Of a stretch of DNA of 64,000 nt, positions 1-8,717 are shown in pieces. Position 1 is the stretch's first letter, and each line of letters opens with the position of its first letter. The translations under genes and the position numbers were made by a program. The stretch is taken from the NCBI GenBank assembly GCA_965228425.1, contig OZ245815.1, positions 3,782,001 through 3,846,000 of the forward strand, given 5' to 3'. This DNA is from JAJFJD01 sp965228425. GTDB lineage: Bacteria; Pseudomonadota; Alphaproteobacteria; UBA8366. The notes beneath the pieces were generated by a model. It was not told where the DNA came from. It saw only the letters and a list, made by a program, of their open reading frames with translations, and did no database searches.

Positions 1-650
1 CTGCATTGGGGTGGCGAAGACCCCTCGGGCTTCGGTCGTCCGGTAAACGGATCGATCGCCCTGCCCTCACGTCGCAATCCAAAACGCAAATGCGGGAGAA
101 ATGTCTTCCCACTCATACCGACATATCCAAGTGGATCGCCGGCCCTAACCACCTGTCCCTCTCTGACCAGCAATTTTCTGCGCTTCAGATGGCAATAGTG
201 ACTGACCCAGCCATCGCCGTGATCAATTTCAATACCGTTGCCGCATTCGCGACCTTCGATTTCGATCGGATCGACTTTTCGATAGTCGGAATCGCGCATG
301 CCAGTTTGGACTGCCGTCACCACACCGGAAGCAGCGGCGCGAACCTGAACACCCGCCCGCATTCTTGCAATGTCTCGTATTGCAAAAAGCGTGTCTTCAC
401 TCCCATCGGCGGTTCTGTTTCCACACAAGTAGTCTTTGGCGCCGGGCCCAGGATCCACGTCCATATAGCCGACCGCCCAGCACGTCTCGCCCGGCACGCA
501 ATCGATTGGTAATTCGAGTTCAAAAGACTCATCACCGTCACAGGCCGACAATATCAGCGCAAAGAGAGCTAAAAACGGAGCCAACCCAATTCGGCGGAAT
601 GCCGAGGGATATTTCGACAGTGTGTTGCACGGGGGCCAATGAAACGACAC
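1..650 (-). CDS. M23/LytM-domain lipoprotein, catalytically degenerate (3' end outside window)
   Basis: The minus strand translates without a stop from about 677 down to base 1. It shows a hydrophobic signal segment ending in the lipobox LSAC (Cys near 543-545), then a LytM/M23 peptidase fold with the segments VRAAASGVV, GNGIEIDHGDGW, SHYCHLKR, VREGQVVRAGDPLGYVGMSGKT and PHLRFGLRR. In the family the zinc ligands are His and Asp of HxxxD and the last His of HxH. Here the corresponding residues are Ser (399-401), Leu (388-390) and Arg (84-86). Only the first His of HxH remains. This suggests a non-hydrolytic envelope lipoprotein like the degenerate LytM regulators EnvC and NlpD, rather than an endopeptidase. 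The start is uncertain: GTG at 650 or 677, or TTG at 584; none has a clear ribosome binding site. The C-terminus lies outside the window. Confidence 0.75.
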   Translation of the reverse strand, partial: MSFHWPPCNTLSKYPSAFRRIGLAPFLALFALILSACDGDESFELELPIDCVPGETCWAVGYMDVDPGPGAKDYLCGNRTADGSEDTLFAIRDIARMRAGVQVRAAASGVVTAVQTGMRDSDYRKVDPIEIEGRECGNGIEIDHGDGWVSHYCHLKRRKLLVREGQVVRAGDPLGYVGMSGKTFLPHLRFGLRREGRAIDPFTGRPKPEGSSPPQC

Positions 651-888
651 TTTGGAGTTGCTCGATTTATCGGACACAGCACCGCTCGCGAAAAGACGGG
701 AACCAGAACAATTCATCGCAGCCCGGGTGGGCCCGATCCAACGGTGGCATTCGGTCCGCACTGCATGGCTATACGAGCCTAAGTAGAACCGCGAAGCTTA
801 AGTTTCGGTAAATTCTCAGAAACGCCGTACGTCCCACCCCCATTCATGCTAGGGTCCGCGCCCGTCTTCGTTGTCATAAATCCGTCAC

Positions 889-2094
889 ATGACCCACCGC
901 ACCATCTTCTCGGTCTTCGTCGCGCGCGTGTTCCTGTTCATGCCGTTCATGACGGTCGCCGGATGCCTGCCGGTGCTGATCGAGGAGTGGGAACTCGGCG
1001 CGGCGCAGGCGAGCATCATCGCGTCGGGCTTCTTCTTCAGCTACGCGGTGTCGCTGCTCGGCTTCTCATGGCTCGGCGACTATATCGGCGCGAAACGGTC
1101 GGTCATCCTGTCGGCCTGGACGACGGCGGCGGCCTGCGCGTCCTTCGCTGTGTTCGCCAACGACTACGTCACGAGCGTAATCTTCTACAGCCTGGTCGGA
1201 CTGTTCCAAGGCGGGGTTTATACGCCGCTGATCGTGCTGTTCCGCGAGAACACGCCGCGCGAGCGCCTCGGCACCGCGATCGGCTGGCTGATCGCCTCGA
1301 CCTCGGTCGGCTATGCCGCCTCGATCGGCGCGACGGGGCTGGCCATCGGCCTGTCCGGCTGGAAGATGGCTTTCATGGTGACGGGGTTTCTGCCCGTGCT
1401 CGGCTCTATCCTGTTGCTGCTGGCGATCCGGCCCCTGTCCAACCTGGTTCATCCGCCCGTGCCGGGCGGCGGCTTCCTGCGGGAAATCCGGCAGAATCGG
1501 CGCGCCCGGCTCGTGCTCGCGGGGTATACCGCGCATAACTGGGAACTGATCGGCATGTGGACCTGGGCGCCGGCCCTGGTCGCCGCGAGTTTCGTCCTGA
1601 GCGGCGAGACCACCGCGGTCGCGACGCAGTGGAGCGCGTCATTCATCACCGTGTTGCATCTCGGCGGGGCCTTTGCGTCCTACATCATGGGCCGGCTGTC
1701 CGACCGGCTCGGCCGGCGGACGGTACTGATCTGGGTCGCCGCCGTCGCCGCCACTTTCTCCTTCGGCGTCGGCTGGTTCGTCGCCTTCACGCCCTACCTG
1801 ATCGCCATGTTGGTGATCTTCTATTCCTTCTTCGCCATCGGCGATTCACCGGTGCTGTCGACCGCCGTCGCCGAGTGGACCGCGCCGTCCTGTCTCGGCG
1901 CCATGCTGGCGACACGGTCGCTGATCGGCTTCGTCTCGGCGGGGATCGCGCCAATCGTCGTCGGTTGGGTGATCGACGCCCTGCGCGCCGGCAACGCGGG
2001 CGATACAGTGGTCTGGGGGATGGCCTTCGCGACATTGGGGCTTGGCGGCCTGCTCGCGGTCTTCTTCGCGACCCGCCTGCCCCGCGCGGCCTAA
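889..2094 (+). CDS. MFS transporter
   Basis: A 401-aa inner-membrane protein with about 12 hydrophobic segments and the duplicated major facilitator layout. The loop between helices 2 and 3 (GDYIGAKRS) and the equivalent loop in the second half (GRLSDRLGRRT) are the conserved MFS basic motifs. The substrate cannot be told from sequence. The ATG at 889 is the first that keeps helix 1 whole, but no strong ribosome binding site precedes it. It converges with the AEC permease gene; the two stop codons overlap by a few bases, so there is no room for a terminator between them. Confidence 0.85.
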   Translation: MTHRTIFSVFVARVFLFMPFMTVAGCLPVLIEEWELGAAQASIIASGFFFSYAVSLLGFSWLGDYIGAKRSVILSAWTTAAACASFAVFANDYVTSVIFYSLVGLFQGGVYTPLIVLFRENTPRERLGTAIGWLIASTSVGYAASIGATGLAIGLSGWKMAFMVTGFLPVLGSILLLLAIRPLSNLVHPPVPGGGFLREIRQNRRARLVLAGYTAHNWELIGMWTWAPALVAASFVLSGETTAVATQWSASFITVLHLGGAFASYIMGRLSDRLGRRTVLIWVAAVAATFSFGVGWFVAFTPYLIAMLVIFYSFFAIGDSPVLSTAVAEWTAPSCLGAMLATRSLIGFVSAGIAPIVVGWVIDALRAGNAGDTVVWGMAFATLGLGGLLAVFFATRLPRAA

Positions 2095-3029
2095 CCAACC
2101 TGCAGCAGGATCAGCAGTACCGAGACGGTGAAAACCGAGAGTCCGGTCGACAGGATGATCGCCGCCGAACTGCGGTTCACATACAAATCATATTGCTGGG
2201 CGATCACGAAGACCAACGCGCCGACGGGCAATCCGCCCAGGATGATCGCGCTTTTCGCCCAGATCGGGTCCAGCACGAAGACGTAGCGAACCAGCAAATA
2301 GGTCAGCACCGGTTGGACGATCAGCTTCAACAGGACAAGCCACGACACCTCGCGGATTTCGCCGCGCAACGGTTTGCCGACAAGCGATAGCCCAAGGGCG
2401 AACAGCGCCGCCGGTCCCGCGGCGGCCGCCATCAGATCGAGGAAGTTGCCGGCGGGTTTCGGGATGATCACGCCCGATACCGAAATCGCAATCCCGATGA
2501 AGGGTGCCATCAATAAGGGATTCCGAACCAGGGTCGACCCCACTTCCACCGCAATCGCTGCCGACGACGTGCCTTTCGCCTTGGTCGTCTCCAGCGTCGC
2601 GATGATGCCGCCGATCAGCACCGTGTTGCCAACGAGGTTGGCGATAATTGCGGGCAACGCGCCTTGGTCGCCGAAAGCGGTCAGGAACAGCGGGATTCCC
2701 ATATAAGCCGTGTTGGCGAATACCGCGATGAAGCCGTGCAGCGCCACCCCGGCGACGCCATGCCCGAATACCAAGCGGCCGGCGACGAGCGCGATCGCAA
2801 GCGTCCCCAGTGTGCCCAACAGAAAAGCCGCGATAAACGGCCAGTTCAGGATCTCGCCGATCGGGGCGCGCGCCGTGAATACCAGCAGGACCGGCGGCAG
2901 CGCGAAGTAATAGACGAATCGGTTTAGCGCCACCGCCGACTCCGGTCCCAAAACACGGAACCGTCCGGCCAGGTATCCGGTCGCGATGATCGCGAAAACG
3001 GGAAACACCACGGTGGCGAGGGTATTCAA
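2091..3029 (-). CDS. AEC family transporter (auxin efflux carrier type)
   Basis: A 312-aa membrane protein with about ten hydrophobic helices in two halves. The N-terminus (FPVFAIIATGYLAGRF) and the C-terminal GGLPVGALVFVIAQQY segment are typical of the auxin efflux carrier family, which in bacteria includes malonate and other organic-acid carriers. The substrate is not inferable. The start appears to be TTG at 3027-3029: no ATG or GTG lies in frame upstream before sequence unlike the family begins. No regulator is adjacent. Confidence 0.85.
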   Translation of the reverse strand: MNTLATVVFPVFAIIATGYLAGRFRVLGPESAVALNRFVYYFALPPVLLVFTARAPIGEILNWPFIAAFLLGTLGTLAIALVAGRLVFGHGVAGVALHGFIAVFANTAYMGIPLFLTAFGDQGALPAIIANLVGNTVLIGGIIATLETTKAKGTSSAAIAVEVGSTLVRNPLLMAPFIGIAISVSGVIIPKPAGNFLDLMAAAAGPAALFALGLSLVGKPLRGEIREVSWLVLLKLIVQPVLTYLLVRYVFVLDPIWAKSAIILGGLPVGALVFVIAQQYDLYVNRSSAAIILSTGLSVFTVSVLLILLQVG

Positions 3030-3208
3030 CGGCCAGCACCTGATACGGATTACGGACGATCCTTATACCGTGCCGTCAACCTGGGGCGAACAGGAAGCCG
3101 TCGCATCCTCCTTTCGGACTGCCCCTCCTCGGCGATACCGTACCGGACGGATGCCTCCTAAAGTGGCTGAAATCAGCGGTATCGCGACCACAGATCAAGG
3201 CTAAGTGC

Positions 3209-3946
3209 ATGAATTGGCTGGCAAAGGCCCGGCGTAAGGTATCTGAAGTAGGACTGCTTTACGCGCTTCAGCAGACGAAATGGACCTTTCTGCCGGATTG
3301 GCTGATCGAACTGAATGTCTGGCACGTCAACACCATCGACATTCGCAGTCTCGCTACGGTGACCCAGCATGACCCGGCCCTGCGATGGGCGACCAACCGG
3401 GACATCGCCGAACTCGTGGCGTGCGGCATCCGTCCGGAAGACTTGGCCTATACCTTCGGAAAAACCCTGAAAATAGCCGTCTACGAGCATGAGGGCCGGA
3501 TCGTGGGATACGGCCAATACGCGGTGGAATCGTGGAATCAGGACGTCTGGCTGCGATTCCGCTTTGCCCCGCAGGACCTCATCGCCGCGGGCATATGGGT
3601 CGCGCCGGAATTCCGAGGCCAGCGCATCGCGCCGCAGATCATGAGCTTCGCCTGGTCCCACTTCGCGCGGAACGGCTACCACCGCCTCGTCAACATCATC
3701 AACGCCCTGAACCACAACTCGACCCGGGCTTGCGCCAAGGTCGGGACTCTCTCGGCGGAGCGTTTCTGGTACTTCCATCTGCTCGGCTTCACCTATATGC
3801 GTTATGGCACGGTGCGTGCGTTCGGTCGCTGGACCCGCCGCAACCGGTTGGACGTCATGCTCGGCAAGCGGGAACCCCTAGCCGCCGCGGAACCAGAGGG
3901 GGAGACGGACACTATGGTCATTCCCCTACATCCGCGCGGGGCATAG
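3209..3946 (+). CDS. GNAT-like acetyltransferase family protein
   Basis: A 245-aa soluble protein. Its middle carries a GNAT-like acyl-CoA binding core: beta strand IAVYEHEGRIVGYGQY, then GIWVAPEFRGQRIAPQIM (the R/Q-x-x-G-x-G/A loop is present as RGQRIA), then NIINALNHNSTRACAKVG, matching the usual 'N..s...y.k.GF' helix. The N-terminal 90 residues do not resemble a standard small GNAT, so this may be a long-chain or lipid-linked acyltransferase relative. The ATG at 3209 follows AAGG with suitable spacing. It stands alone between the AEC gene and the GntR operon. Confidence 0.6.
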   Translation: MNWLAKARRKVSEVGLLYALQQTKWTFLPDWLIELNVWHVNTIDIRSLATVTQHDPALRWATNRDIAELVACGIRPEDLAYTFGKTLKIAVYEHEGRIVGYGQYAVESWNQDVWLRFRFAPQDLIAAGIWVAPEFRGQRIAPQIMSFAWSHFARNGYHRLVNIINALNHNSTRACAKVGTLSAERFWYFHLLGFTYMRYGTVRAFGRWTRRNRLDVMLGKREPLAAAEPEGETDTMVIPLHPRGA

Positions 3947-4077
3947 GTGCACCAGCGCATGCCCTCGTAGACGACCGTGATGGATCGCGGCGGGGTCAGG
4001 AAGCCGTCGCCCCAGCTCTTCTCGATATCCTTGTAAAACAGGCAAATCCGGTTGGCGTACAGCGGTTACGATCGCAA

Positions 4078-4089
4078 ATTGTTTACAAT
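4078..4089. promoter_or_regulatory. Palindromic candidate operator for the downstream GntR regulator
   Basis: The inverted repeat ATTGT-TT-ACAAT lies 28 bp before the GntR start at 4117, and a second ACAAT half-site follows at 4092-4096. FCD-type GntR proteins bind short palindromes of the TNGTNNNACNA type. This suggests autoregulation of the gntR - LLM - aminotransferase operon. Assignment is by position and pattern only. Confidence 0.4.
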
Positions 4090-4116
4090 TTACAATAGTC
4101 CCTCTATAACCATGCG

Positions 4117-4806
4117 ATGCCGAAACCGCAGGAAACACTGCAGCTTCTGCGCTCCCGGTCGATGTCGAGCGTGCTGCAGGACGAAATCGAGCAACGCATC
4201 CTCTCCGGCGCGCTGCAGCCCGGCGAGCGGGTGAACGAGAACGCCTTGGCGTCGGAACTCGGCGTCAGCCGTGGCCCGATCCGCGAGGCTTGCCGGGGGC
4301 TGGTCGAATCCGGCCTGCTGACGGTCATCGTCAACCGGGGGGTTTTCGTCCGCGAGGTGTCGCGCAAGGACGCCATCGACGTCTACAACGTGCGCGCCAG
4401 CCTGATGCGGCTTGCCGGGGAAACCCTGGCCGAACGCATTTCGGCCGACCAGCTCGCCGTCCTCCGCGATTTGGTCGAGCGCATGGACGCGGCGGAGACC
4501 GCCGACGATTTCGACAGCTTCTATGCCTTGAACCGAGAGTTCCACACCCGGATCGTCGACTACGCGGAGAACGACCGCCTGCGGTCGATCAGCGACGGGC
4601 TGGTCAAGGAACTTCACCTTTACCGCCACCGCAGCATCTTGCAAGGCGGCGGTCTGCGCGTGTCGAACCGGGAACACAAAAAAATCCTCGCGGCCCTGAA
4701 AGCAGGCGACCCGGCCCGCGCCGGCGCGGCATTGGAAGATCACATCAAAGCCGGCAAGCGGCGCTTTCTCGCCGCGGCGGCGCAAGACCCACAATCCACC
4801 GATTAA
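4117..4806 (+). CDS. GntR family transcriptional regulator (FadR/FCD subfamily)
   Basis: A 229-aa regulator. Residues about 10-80 form a GntR winged helix-turn-helix (LQDEIEQRILSGALQPGERV, then ENALASELGVSRGPIREACR). The rest is an all-helical FCD ligand domain containing the usual metal-binding style pattern (FHTRIVDYAEND and a C-terminal HKKILAALKAGD). Such proteins normally repress nearby catabolic genes and release DNA on binding an organic acid. It is followed after 32 bp by the LLM oxidoreductase and then the aminotransferase on the same strand, which are its likely targets together with its own promoter. Confidence 0.88.
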   Translation: MPKPQETLQLLRSRSMSSVLQDEIEQRILSGALQPGERVNENALASELGVSRGPIREACRGLVESGLLTVIVNRGVFVREVSRKDAIDVYNVRASLMRLAGETLAERISADQLAVLRDLVERMDAAETADDFDSFYALNREFHTRIVDYAENDRLRSISDGLVKELHLYRHRSILQGGGLRVSNREHKKILAALKAGDPARAGAALEDHIKAGKRRFLAAAAQDPQSTD

Positions 4807-4838
4807 CGCATCGTTCAGACGAACAGAAGGGATTCACC

Positions 4839-5921
4839 GTGAAATTCAGCAACTTTCTCTTTCCGATGGCCGACTCACCGGAGCACGACGAACGGATCAT
4901 CGACGAGACCCTCGCGGAAGCCAAACTCTGCGACGACCTCGGGATGGAAGCCCTCTGGCTCGCCGAGCACCACTTCGACGGTAACTGCGCCTATGTCGAC
5001 CCGGTGAGTTTCGCTGCCGCGCTGGCGACGGCCACGAAGCAGATCAAGATCGGCTTCGCGGTTGCCCAGATGTCGCTGCATCATCCGATCCGCATGGCGG
5101 AGCAAATGGCAATGGTCGACAATCTTTCGAAAGGACGGCTGATCGTCGGCCTCGGCCGTGGCACCGCCTATAACATCTACGATTATCTCGGCTACGGAAT
5201 CGATCCGGACGAAGCGCAGGAACGCCTGCTCGAATCCGAGGAGATTATGATCAAGGCCTGGACCAACGAGGAACTGGAACATAAGGGGAAGTATTGGGAC
5301 ATCTATCTCCCGATCCTGCGTCCCGCCTGCTACACCAAGCCGCATCCCTTCATGATCCGCGCCTGTTCCGGCGAGGAATCGATGCTCGGTATGGCGCGCG
5401 AAGGCAAACCCTTCCTCATGAACGTTCAGACCGACGAGGTCACGAAGCACCGCATGGACCTCTATCGTAAGACGATGAGCGAATCTGGGTTCGACGACGC
5501 CCATATCGCGAATGCCGTGGACCAGACATGGGTGTGGCGCAATATATTCATCGCCGATACCGACGCCGAAGCGGAGAAGCTGGGCGTGCCCTTGTTCGAG
5601 CAGCAGCGCGACCAGCGCGGCAAGATGCGCGCGCGTATCCTCGCCGAGCGCGGCCAAGCCATGGAAAAGGCGAAACCCGCAAAAGCCGAGACCGGCGCGG
5701 CCCCGGCGGCCCGCAATGTCGTGCAGCACAGCCTGATCTGCGGTTCGCCGGAGACGGTGGCCGAGCGTCTGGCGGCGATCGACGATATCGGCGTCGGTGG
5801 TCTCATTCTGCAATTCCGCCTGGGCCAGCCTTCCTACGACATCGTCGAGAACAGCGTCCGGCTGTTCATGGAAAAAGTCGCCCCGGAATTCCAGAAGCGC
5901 ACCGCCGCCGCCGCCGAGTAA
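4839..5921 (+). CDS. LLM class flavin-dependent oxidoreductase
   Basis: A 360-aa luciferase-like TIM-barrel enzyme using reduced flavin, probably a monooxygenase. Family features are the N-terminal LAEHHF segment, QMSLHHPIRMAEQMAMVDNLSKGRLIVGLGRGT, and a C-terminal GSPETVAERLAAIDDIGVGGLILQF. The open frame extends far upstream inside gntR, but the family N-terminus begins at GTG 4839, which has AGAAGG just upstream. The substrate is unknown. It lies in an operon between the GntR gene and the class V aminotransferase. Confidence 0.85.
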   Translation: MKFSNFLFPMADSPEHDERIIDETLAEAKLCDDLGMEALWLAEHHFDGNCAYVDPVSFAAALATATKQIKIGFAVAQMSLHHPIRMAEQMAMVDNLSKGRLIVGLGRGTAYNIYDYLGYGIDPDEAQERLLESEEIMIKAWTNEELEHKGKYWDIYLPILRPACYTKPHPFMIRACSGEESMLGMAREGKPFLMNVQTDEVTKHRMDLYRKTMSESGFDDAHIANAVDQTWVWRNIFIADTDAEAEKLGVPLFEQQRDQRGKMRARILAERGQAMEKAKPAKAETGAAPAARNVVQHSLICGSPETVAERLAAIDDIGVGGLILQFRLGQPSYDIVENSVRLFMEKVAPEFQKRTAAAAE

Positions 5922-5925
5922 GGAG
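5920..5925 (+). promoter_or_regulatory. Shine-Dalgarno site that points to an AUC start
   Basis: AAGGAG overlaps the LLM stop codon (TAA 5919-5921) and sits 8 nt before the in-frame ATC at 5934. No ATG, GTG or TTG lies between this site and 6018 in the aminotransferase frame, although the conserved N-terminus of the family is encoded there. Confidence 0.6.
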
Positions 5926-5933
5926 CCGCCGCC

Positions 5934-7085
5934 ATCTCCAAACGTCCCCCCTATCGACTGCGACTGCCCGGGCCGACCTCGGTTCCCGAGCGTATCCGCA
6001 CCGCCCTCGCGCTGCCGGTGGTCAACCATCGCGGCCCGGAATTCTCGGACATCGTCGAAGAGTGCGAATCGCATTTGCAGACGCTGATGGGAACGAAGAA
6101 CGCGATCATGTTCTTCGCCGGGTCCGGCACGGGCATGATGGAAGCGGCGCTCGTGAATGCGTTGAAGCCCGGCGACAAGGCCCTCGTGTTGTCGAACGGG
6201 CAATTCAGCGAAAGGTTCGCTGAAATCGGCAACAGCCTCGATATCGACATCGACTCCATCGAGGCGCCGTGGGGCGAGGAGATCAGCGCCGACGATGTGG
6301 CGGCGCGGCTGGCTAAGACCGATTATCGCGCGGTCATCGGCGTGCACAACGAAAGTGCGACGGGAGCGGTCAGCAATCTCGCCGAACTCGGCGCGGTTGT
6401 CGGCAAGACGCCTGCGATCTTCATCGTCGATTCCGTCAGTGGCCTCGGCGGCATCGAGATGCAGCAAGATGCCTGGGGTGTCGACCTGCTGGTGTCCGCG
6501 TCGCAGAAGGCGTTGATGTGTCCGCCGGGCATCGGAATCGCAAGCATCAGCGACAAGGCTTGGGCGTTGATCGAAGAGGAAGACGGCAAGCGGCGATTCT
6601 ATTGGGATTTCCGCAAGGCGAGAAAAGCATCCGAAAATAGCCAGACCGCGTTCACGCCGCCGGTCACCCTACTTGCCGGATTGCGCGAAGGCCTGCGCAT
6701 GATCGACGAGGAAGGACTCCCCAACGTCCTTGCCCGTCATCGCCGTCTGGGCGAAGCGCTGCGCGCGGGCGGTGCGGCGCTCAACCTTTCGATATTCACG
6801 ACGGCCCCGATCCTGTCGGATACGGTCACCGTGTTCAACGTGCCGGAGGGGCTACATGCCTCCGCCATCGTCGGCAACATGTACAAGGAATACGGCACGG
6901 TCATCGCCGGCGCGCGCAACAAACTGGACGGCACGGTCTTCCGGTTCGGCACGATGGGGGCGCTCGACGAGTCGGATATCATCCTCGATCTGGTGCATCT
7001 GGAACGCACGCTGCAGGATCTGCAGGTGCCGGTCGAGGCCGGCAGCGCGGTGTCCGCGGCGAATGCGTATCTGCGGCAGGACTAA
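5934..7085 (+). CDS. Class V aminotransferase (alanine/serine-glyoxylate type), probable AUC start
   Basis: A 383-aa PLP enzyme of the alanine-glyoxylate / serine-glyoxylate aminotransferase group. The PLP lysine lies in LLVSASQKALMCPPGI, and the substrate-side region VHNESATGAVSN is present. The family's conserved start region (LPGPTSVPERI...VNHRGPEF) is encoded from 5934, but that frame has no ATG, GTG or TTG before GTG 6018, which would delete 28 residues including the PGPTxVPER motif. ATC at 5934 is correctly spaced behind AAGGAG, so I place the start there. A sequencing error converting ATG to ATC is the alternative. It is in an operon with the LLM gene and converges on the MmgE/PrpD gene. 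Confidence 0.78.
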   Translation: MSKRPPYRLRLPGPTSVPERIRTALALPVVNHRGPEFSDIVEECESHLQTLMGTKNAIMFFAGSGTGMMEAALVNALKPGDKALVLSNGQFSERFAEIGNSLDIDIDSIEAPWGEEISADDVAARLAKTDYRAVIGVHNESATGAVSNLAELGAVVGKTPAIFIVDSVSGLGGIEMQQDAWGVDLLVSASQKALMCPPGIGIASISDKAWALIEEEDGKRRFYWDFRKARKASENSQTAFTPPVTLLAGLREGLRMIDEEGLPNVLARHRRLGEALRAGGAALNLSIFTTAPILSDTVTVFNVPEGLHASAIVGNMYKEYGTVIAGARNKLDGTVFRFGTMGALDESDIILDLVHLERTLQDLQVPVEAGSAVSAANAYLRQD

Positions 7086-7124
7086 CGAGTCACCGAGCCG
7101 GCGGCGGCGCGTTCCGGTCAGGCA

Positions 7125-8552
7125 TCAGCCCGCCAACGCCGTTTCGGTATCGCTCGGCGTGTCGTAGTGCGGCGTGACCAGGAGGCGGGTCAGTTCGTCG
7201 ATGTCTTTCATATCCGGTAATCGCCGAACCGCGTCACCGATGGCGGTCGGATCGATATTAGGATCGACCAACGCGGTGACCGCGCGGGCTTTTTCGGAAA
7301 CGCCTTCGAAGGACAACGGATTGCCCGGCGACCCGAGCGCCTCGATCACCTCCGCCTTGCGGGTGCTACCGTCGCTCAGATGCAAGACGATGCCGCTCGC
7401 CATGTGATCGGGAAGGTGGCCGTCCAGCCTTGGGTCGTGATGCGCCTCGGTCTTGTCGATCAATCCGATGATGCGCGGGTCGCGATGATATTCCGCCTCA
7501 AAGGCGCCGTAGTTCTGCGGCCCTTCCGCCAGCGTCGCCGCAACGATATAGGGCATGCTGTACTGCGCCGCCATCACCGAATCCGGCCGCCGGATCGCAT
7601 GCTTCTTGATTGCGTTGCCCGGTGAGTAAGCGTCGATTTTTTCGATCATGTCGACATTCAGCGAGAAGCCCTCGGTGGCGATCTCGAGGCAGTCGATCAT
7701 GGAGTGGAATTTCCGGCAGCATGAATAGGGTTTGAAGCTGACCGCGTGGATTTGCAATGGTGCATCCGGCGGCCGGCGTAAAAATTCAGGGCGGGGATGC
7801 TTGCTGTAGAGGTGGTAGAAGCCGAGCGGGCCCTCCAGCGGCTGCGCCGGCGCCGTGACGCCGAGCGCCGCGAGGTCGGCGGCCAAAACACCGTGCATCG
7901 CGGGGATCCCGGCATGCATGCGTTTCACCATGGTGCCTTGTGGCTCGTGCGCGAATTGTTGCGAGCCGCCAGCCATCGAAAGCGCCAATCCCCAGGAGCG
8001 GGTAAGGCCGTCCGCGTCGAGTCCCTTTAGTTTCGCAGCCGTTGTTGCCGCACCGAACGGCCCGAAAAGGCAGGTCGCATGAAATCCCCGTTCGGTCACA
8101 TCAGGCGACGTCGACGCCTTGCCGATCCGAGTCATTGATTCGTATCCCGCCGCCACAGCGGCCAGAAAATCCCGACCGCCGGCGCCGGTCGTCGCGGCGA
8201 CGGCCAAGGCCGTGGAAATGACAACGGCGCCGGGATGGCTGTTCGACGCTTCGTGCGTGTCGTCGAGCTCATATCCGTGCGCGGCGGTGCCGTTCGCAAG
8301 CGCCGCCGTAGCCGCATTGACACAGTCGCCGGACCCGATCAGCCGCGCTCGGCCATCAGTGCGCTGATCGCGCGCCCAATCGCGCAGCTTTCGGCCCCAA
8401 GGCTGAACCGCGCCACACAGCGCCACTGCTGCATAGTCGAAAATCAAACGCTCAAGCTGTGCAATATCCTCGGGACTCAATGCGGCCGCGTCGAGCGCAA
8501 TCATTTCCACCGCAAGATCATGGCTGCTGAGATGGTCTTTGGGCATGATCAC
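7125..8552 (-). CDS. MmgE/PrpD family protein
   Basis: About 475 aa, the full length of the MmgE/PrpD family, which includes 2-methylcitrate dehydratase, cis-aconitate decarboxylase and immune-responsive gene 1 homologues. Family segments seen are the N-terminal FDYAAVALCGA, ANGTAAHGYELDDTHEASNSHPG and VSFKPYSCCRKFHSMIDCL. Substrate specificity cannot be assigned, as no prpB or prpC is nearby. The start is chosen as GTG 8550-8552 because AAGGAG ends 6 nt upstream. ATG at 8546 (12 nt spacing) and ATG at 8573 (before the ribosome binding site) are alternatives. Confidence 0.82.
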   Translation of the reverse strand: MIMPKDHLSSHDLAVEMIALDAAALSPEDIAQLERLIFDYAAVALCGAVQPWGRKLRDWARDQRTDGRARLIGSGDCVNAATAALANGTAAHGYELDDTHEASNSHPGAVVISTALAVAATTGAGGRDFLAAVAAGYESMTRIGKASTSPDVTERGFHATCLFGPFGAATTAAKLKGLDADGLTRSWGLALSMAGGSQQFAHEPQGTMVKRMHAGIPAMHGVLAADLAALGVTAPAQPLEGPLGFYHLYSKHPRPEFLRRPPDAPLQIHAVSFKPYSCCRKFHSMIDCLEIATEGFSLNVDMIEKIDAYSPGNAIKKHAIRRPDSVMAAQYSMPYIVAATLAEGPQNYGAFEAEYHRDPRIIGLIDKTEAHHDPRLDGHLPDHMASGIVLHLSDGSTRKAEVIEALGSPGNPLSFEGVSEKARAVTALVDPNIDPTAIGDAVRRLPDMKDIDELTRLLVTPHYDTPSDTETALAG

Positions 8553-8717
8553 CACTTTCTCCTTACACGACATATCGCCCGCACGGACGGATCATGATTG
8601 CCCGCCACGCATGGGTCTGCACGAAGTAGAACACGTTCTTTCCGGGAATGGGAAGTTAGCCGCAAGCGTTTCGCAGGAACATACGGTGCGTCCGAACGAT
8701 TGATGAAACGGGTCCGG

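Noticed and set aside
6..512. 168-aa plus-strand ORF at the left edge
   Set aside because: It is antisense to the LytM lipoprotein, whose frame shows clear family motifs; the plus-strand product resembles nothing.
5934..5936. Frameshift or pseudogene as explanation for the missing aminotransferase start
   Set aside because: The frame is open from the ribosome binding site to the stop and all motifs are intact; only the first base triplet is unusual.
4875..6467. 530-aa minus-strand ORF across the LLM and aminotransferase genes
   Set aside because: Antisense to two recognised enzymes; composition is that of a shadow frame.
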